Source: Lomentospora prolificans
Lineage: Eukaryota > Ascomycota > Sordariomycetes > Microascales > Microascaceae
Length of the DNA: 64,000 nt
Direction: 5' to 3'
Assembly: GCA_029532625.1 (NCBI GenBank)
Contig: JARFXM010000008.1
Location: 2,170,001 to 2,234,000, forward strand
This document shows, one piece after another, positions 61,148-64,000 of this stretch (the stretch's first letter is position 1; the number at the start of each line of letters is the position of its first letter). The position numbers were made by a program, and so were the translations under genes. The notes under the pieces were generated by a model. It was given only the letters and a program-made list of their open reading frames with translations, did no database searches and had not been told where the DNA came from.

Positions 61148-62551
61148 GAAATCTCTTTTTCCCTTTTAGTTTCTTGCATACTTTTCCTTCTCCTTTATGA
61201 CCTAGGAGATATTACGAAAGGGCGACGGATTCGAGGGAAGATTGTGCAGGTTCGATCCGGGGGGAAAAATCGAAGAAGACGAGAATAAAGAAGCAAGAAG
61301 GCTAGCTGTGGCGGTGAGCCGTGGGCCAGAGCAGCAATGTGGCTTCGATGTTCGATGGCAACAAAAAAGAACAGAGAGAAAGAGTTTGGGAGCAGTGTTT
61401 TCCTTATACATGTCCCCCTTATACATTGTTTGCCCCACGGCATCTTTGTTAAACGATCTTGGGGTTCCTGCTTTATACTTTTTTTTTTTTTCCCTTATAC
61501 AGCTTCTTCTCTCTCTCCCTCTTCTTTTTGGACGTTGGAGCTTCCGGGTTGGTGGTGATTTCTCTTGTCGCCTTTCCTCGCATGATTCTGGCTGGAGGAT
61601 TCTCGTTCATAGCTTTACACCCGTTTCCCATCGTTTCCCTTCTGGGGATTTGACAGTCCTGGAGACCTTGATAGGAAGAGGTCGTGGATATTCGACTGGG
61701 GAAGTGTTCCTTGCTGGATAGTTAGAGTAGTCCTGGTGGGTACAGCGTACCGCCGTTGCTAGCTTGGACATTAATACGCAAAAGCACTCGTTGATTATAA
61801 CGATTTGGCTTTATTATTCAGACGGGTGAGGTGACTAAAAATATTGCGGGCAGGTAAACTCGTAGAGCGATAGAGGACAACTATCGTTATCCGGAACAGG
61901 AGGCCGGAGATTGTACTACGATTTTTGATAGCCTATAAAGTTATTCGGTGTATATATAGTCTCATGCGAAGAGGATGGATGGATCAGGCCCAGAATCAAT
62001 GGTGCTGTAGTTGACTCCCCAGATGGCTCTGATTATGTGTAATACTCTTTCTCACAGTAGGTTTGTTTACGCGGGTCTGACGAAAATTTAGGGCCATAGG
62101 GAAAAAGGGGGAAAAAAAAAAAAATAAAGGAGTTGACATCTCCATCTCAACCCTCCCACCCAAATCCCCCGGCGATCGTAATCCAGCGCGCCACGCGACG
62201 GTGGGAATGTCTCTGCGGAGTGAGGCCTCCCTGGAGTAAGGTCATTCCCATTGCTTAGGGCTACGACAGCATCGCTGGCTTCCCGAGCGAGTGCGCAACC
62301 ACCGCGAGCGTTCGTGCTGGGCGTCGAACCGGGGGGATCTTACGGGCTTGGAGTGGGGAAAGGTCGAGAAATTGTGAAAGCCTTCTACCGAATTGACCAT
62401 TACAGCCGGAAATCTTCCGGCCTTATTTGGCTTAAGTAGTATAGTCGACCGGAAGAGGGTAAATTTCGGGGCCTACCATCAAACGTGACCCTTGCCGCTC
62501 GCTTGCGTGAGTTGGGCATGGGCGGGAAATGGAACGTGGTGAAGCTGGCTG

Positions 62552-62587
62552 GCAAGCTACGTAAGCTACGTAAGCGACGTAAGCCAG
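62552..62587 (+). repeat. Four 9-nt tandem units
   Basis: Units GCAAGCTAC, GTAAGCTAC, GTAAGCGAC and GTAAGCCAG follow each other directly. The junctions make the palindrome TACGTA. A GCTGGCTGG motif precedes the array and GACAGCTGGCAGCCAGCT follows about 20 bases later. It lies about 280 bp upstream of the PIG-H gene. Confidence 0.75.
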
Positions 62588-62869
62588 GCGATGCGCTGTG
62601 GCCAACTGACAGCTGGCAGCCAGCTTTGGATCACAGCAGGATCACACTGTTTCCAATGTCCTGCTCTCCGTCACACTCAAAGTCATACACAACGTAGCCA
62701 GGGGGCATCCCACAGCTAGTAAACGCCAACAGACTCTTTGATCGACAACACGCAGCAGCTTTTTTTTTGTCTTTTTTCTTTTTTCTTGTTTTTTACGAAT
62801 CGATGGCGCGATGACTAGATAAATAAAACCCCAAGAAGACCGCACTACATCACTCTGCGGACCGCAACG

Positions 62870-63490
62870 ATGCTCACAGCGAGTCCTCATCTCCGGACGC
62901 GGCGTCCGAGCCCAACAACGGTCGAATACACCCTCTCCACGCGACCACACCCCGGCATCGCCACGACCCTCCTCTACACCCTCGTCTTCCTCGTGCGCGT
63001 TATCTTCTTCTCCGCCGCGCTACTGCTCCCCTCCACCCGCCTCCTGCAAAGCGCGCTCCTCCCCGCCGTCCTGCGCGACTTCTTCACCTCGACGGAGCTC
63101 GGCGCGTCCGTCCTCCGCGCGAGCGCCAACCTGTCCACACCTGTGCTCGTCGTCGTCGCAGCCGCCCTGGCCTTTTCCTCTGTGCGGAGGATCTACACCA
63201 CCGAATCGGTCCTGGTATTAAGGGGGTTGGGCATACAGACGCGGCCGTCGGAGGGAGGGGCTGCGCGGTTCATCCCCACGGAGCTGATTAGGGATGTGCT
63301 GGTTAATGAGGTTTTTGTGGGCTTTGGCGTGAGGTATTGTCTTGTTGTCGTGGTGGAGGGGGAGGAGGATATGGTTGTGCTGTTTCCGAAGTTGAAGCCG
63401 AGGAAGGATGTGGTTTTGAAGGTTTGGAGGGGGATTAGGACGTGTTTGTTTGACGGGGAGGGGGATGTTGTAGTTAATGGCAAAGTGTAG
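62870..63490 (+). CDS. GPI15: GPI GlcNAc-transferase subunit PIG-H / Gpi15
   Basis: Single exon of 206 residues. Two hydrophobic segments lie at about 32-53 and 90-104 and would form the paired membrane helices of PIG-H. They are followed by the conserved PIG-H domain: TTESVLVLRGLGIQT (110-124), RFIPTELIRDVLVNEVFVGF (133-152), RYCLVVVVEG, MVVLFPKLKPRKDVVLKVWRGIR (168-190). PIG-H is part of the ER complex (with PIG-A, PIG-C, PIG-P and others) that moves GlcNAc from UDP-GlcNAc to phosphatidylinositol, the first step of GPI-anchor synthesis. The ATG follows CGCAACG. The second half of the gene uses more G at codon third positions than the first half, which prefers C; both fit one open frame. Confidence 0.93.
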   Translation: MLTASPHLRTRRPSPTTVEYTLSTRPHPGIATTLLYTLVFLVRVIFFSAALLLPSTRLLQSALLPAVLRDFFTSTELGASVLRASANLSTPVLVVVAAALAFSSVRRIYTTESVLVLRGLGIQTRPSEGGAARFIPTELIRDVLVNEVFVGFGVRYCLVVVVEGEEDMVVLFPKLKPRKDVVLKVWRGIRTCLFDGEGDVVVNGKV

Positions 63491-63721
63491 TAGTAGGAGG
63501 AGTAGTAGATAGGGGGCGAGTAGGAGGCGAGTAGAGGGGGATGGGAAGGTTGAGGTTCGGTCTGGCATTACGCTTGTTGCATGATACCCGGCGTTTGTTC
63601 TTTTTTTTTATATATATAATGGCATCGTCTATCCTCGTTCAACTAGAGAAGGCGCTCTAATCTATAAACACTCTTTTGGTATCCCCATATTATCTTCCCT
63701 TCGTAAGAAAATGGCATTGTT
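63491..63721. other. Short convergent intergenic stretch
   Basis: The PIG-H gene and the partial gene at the window end converge here. It holds a T9-TATATATATA block near 63602-63618 and probably both 3' UTRs. Confidence 0.5.
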
Positions 63722-64000
63722 TTACTTTTCTTCCGCCGCCTTTGCCTTCTTGCTCGCACGAGCATCCTTGATAGCCTTCCGCCATCCATCCGTACTCCTC
63801 ATCTGCTCCGCATTCTCGAAGCCCATCTTCTTGGCATACTGATCGTTCACCTGCTCCGGCGTCATCATCTTTTTCAGTTTCATCACGGGGACGTAGCTCC
63901 CGACCAACCGCCCATTGTTCCCACCCTCAAATATTTTGGCCTTTACCGGCCTACCTTTCTTCTTTTTGTTGTTGTTCTTCGCCGGTTGCCCGCCGACCGC
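63722..64000 (-). CDS. C-terminal part of an unrecognised Lys-rich protein
   Basis: The open frame runs without a stop from the window edge to TAA at 63722-63724, giving at least 92 C-terminal residues. The visible part starts with AVGGQPAKNNN and a KKKKGRPVKAK segment resembling an AT-hook or nuclear localisation signal. Then come IFEGGNNGRLVGSYVPVMKL, MTPEQVNDQYAKKMGFENAEQM, STDGWRKAIKDA and a Lys/Ala/Glu-rich end. There is no ATG in the visible frame near its left part (a TTG at 63907 is internal), so the start lies beyond the window. I do not recognise the family. The coding quality is good. Confidence 0.75.
   Translation of the reverse strand, partial: AVGGQPAKNNNKKKKGRPVKAKIFEGGNNGRLVGSYVPVMKLKKMMTPEQVNDQYAKKMGFENAEQMRSTDGWRKAIKDARASKKAKAAEEK

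Larger units (their letters stand above)
60719..62869. other. Intergenic stretch between the WD40 gene and PIG-H
   Basis: This holds the 3' UTR of the WD40 gene, a C run and then a 28-T run at 61120-61147, more T-rich blocks to about 61540, a 13-A run at about 62112-62124, and a 9-nt tandem repeat at 62552-62587. ATAAATAAA about 45 bp before the PIG-H ATG may serve as its TATA-like element. No coding frame is supported. Confidence 0.55.

Noticed and set aside
61240..61265. B-box-like GGTTCGATCC
   Set aside because: No A box or tRNA stems lie at the right distance upstream.

Overview
The window looks like nuclear DNA of a filamentous ascomycete, probably a sordariomycete. The genes have short introns with GTANGT-type donors, CTAAC/CTAAT branch sites and YAG acceptors. 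Coding exons prefer C or G at the third codon position. The proteins recognised are all eukaryotic housekeeping families in their fungal form. A dispersed single 5S rRNA gene and an intron-bearing tRNA-Glu are also typical of this group. No bacterial operon, CRISPR array, phage or intact transposon was seen.

Layout. The first 21 kb is the gene-rich part. On the minus strand there is an NRC-2/Fpk1-type AGC kinase (2408-4887), a C2H2/AT-hook nuclear protein (9067-10404) and a TMA46/ZC3H15-type CCCH protein (11724-12861). TMA46 is divergent from a tiny OST4 oligosaccharyltransferase subunit gene (13494-13658, plus). Next come an Aly/REF (Yra1-type) mRNA export adaptor with a 918-nt intron (14950-16815, plus), a p23/Sba1 co-chaperone (17822-18805, minus) and the ESCRT-III subunit Vps24 (20258-21011, plus). 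A structurally intact 5S rRNA gene lies at 21455-21573.

From about 21.6 to 55.8 kb is a gene desert of roughly 34 kb. It holds only one convincing small protein gene (37996-38460), one tRNA-Glu gene with anticodon CTC (42791-42874, minus), microsatellites, long T tracts and scattered copies of a GGCTGGCTGGC-like motif. Many short open frames exist here on both strands, but none is convincing. The right end carries a 1549-residue WD40 protein with a long disordered tail (55844-60718, plus), the GPI-anchor subunit PIG-H/Gpi15 (62870-63490, plus) and the C-terminal part of an unrecognised lysine-rich protein running off the window (63722-64000, minus).

The genes do not form one pathway. They cover signalling, chromatin, translation, N-glycosylation, mRNA export, protein folding, endosomal sorting and GPI anchors. 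The most interesting signals are regulatory and non-coding: the oversized intron inside the RRM of the Aly/REF gene, which recalls the autoregulatory intron of yeast YRA1; a perfect step-type heat-shock element upstream of p23; compensatory base changes in the 5S gene; and the gene desert itself.
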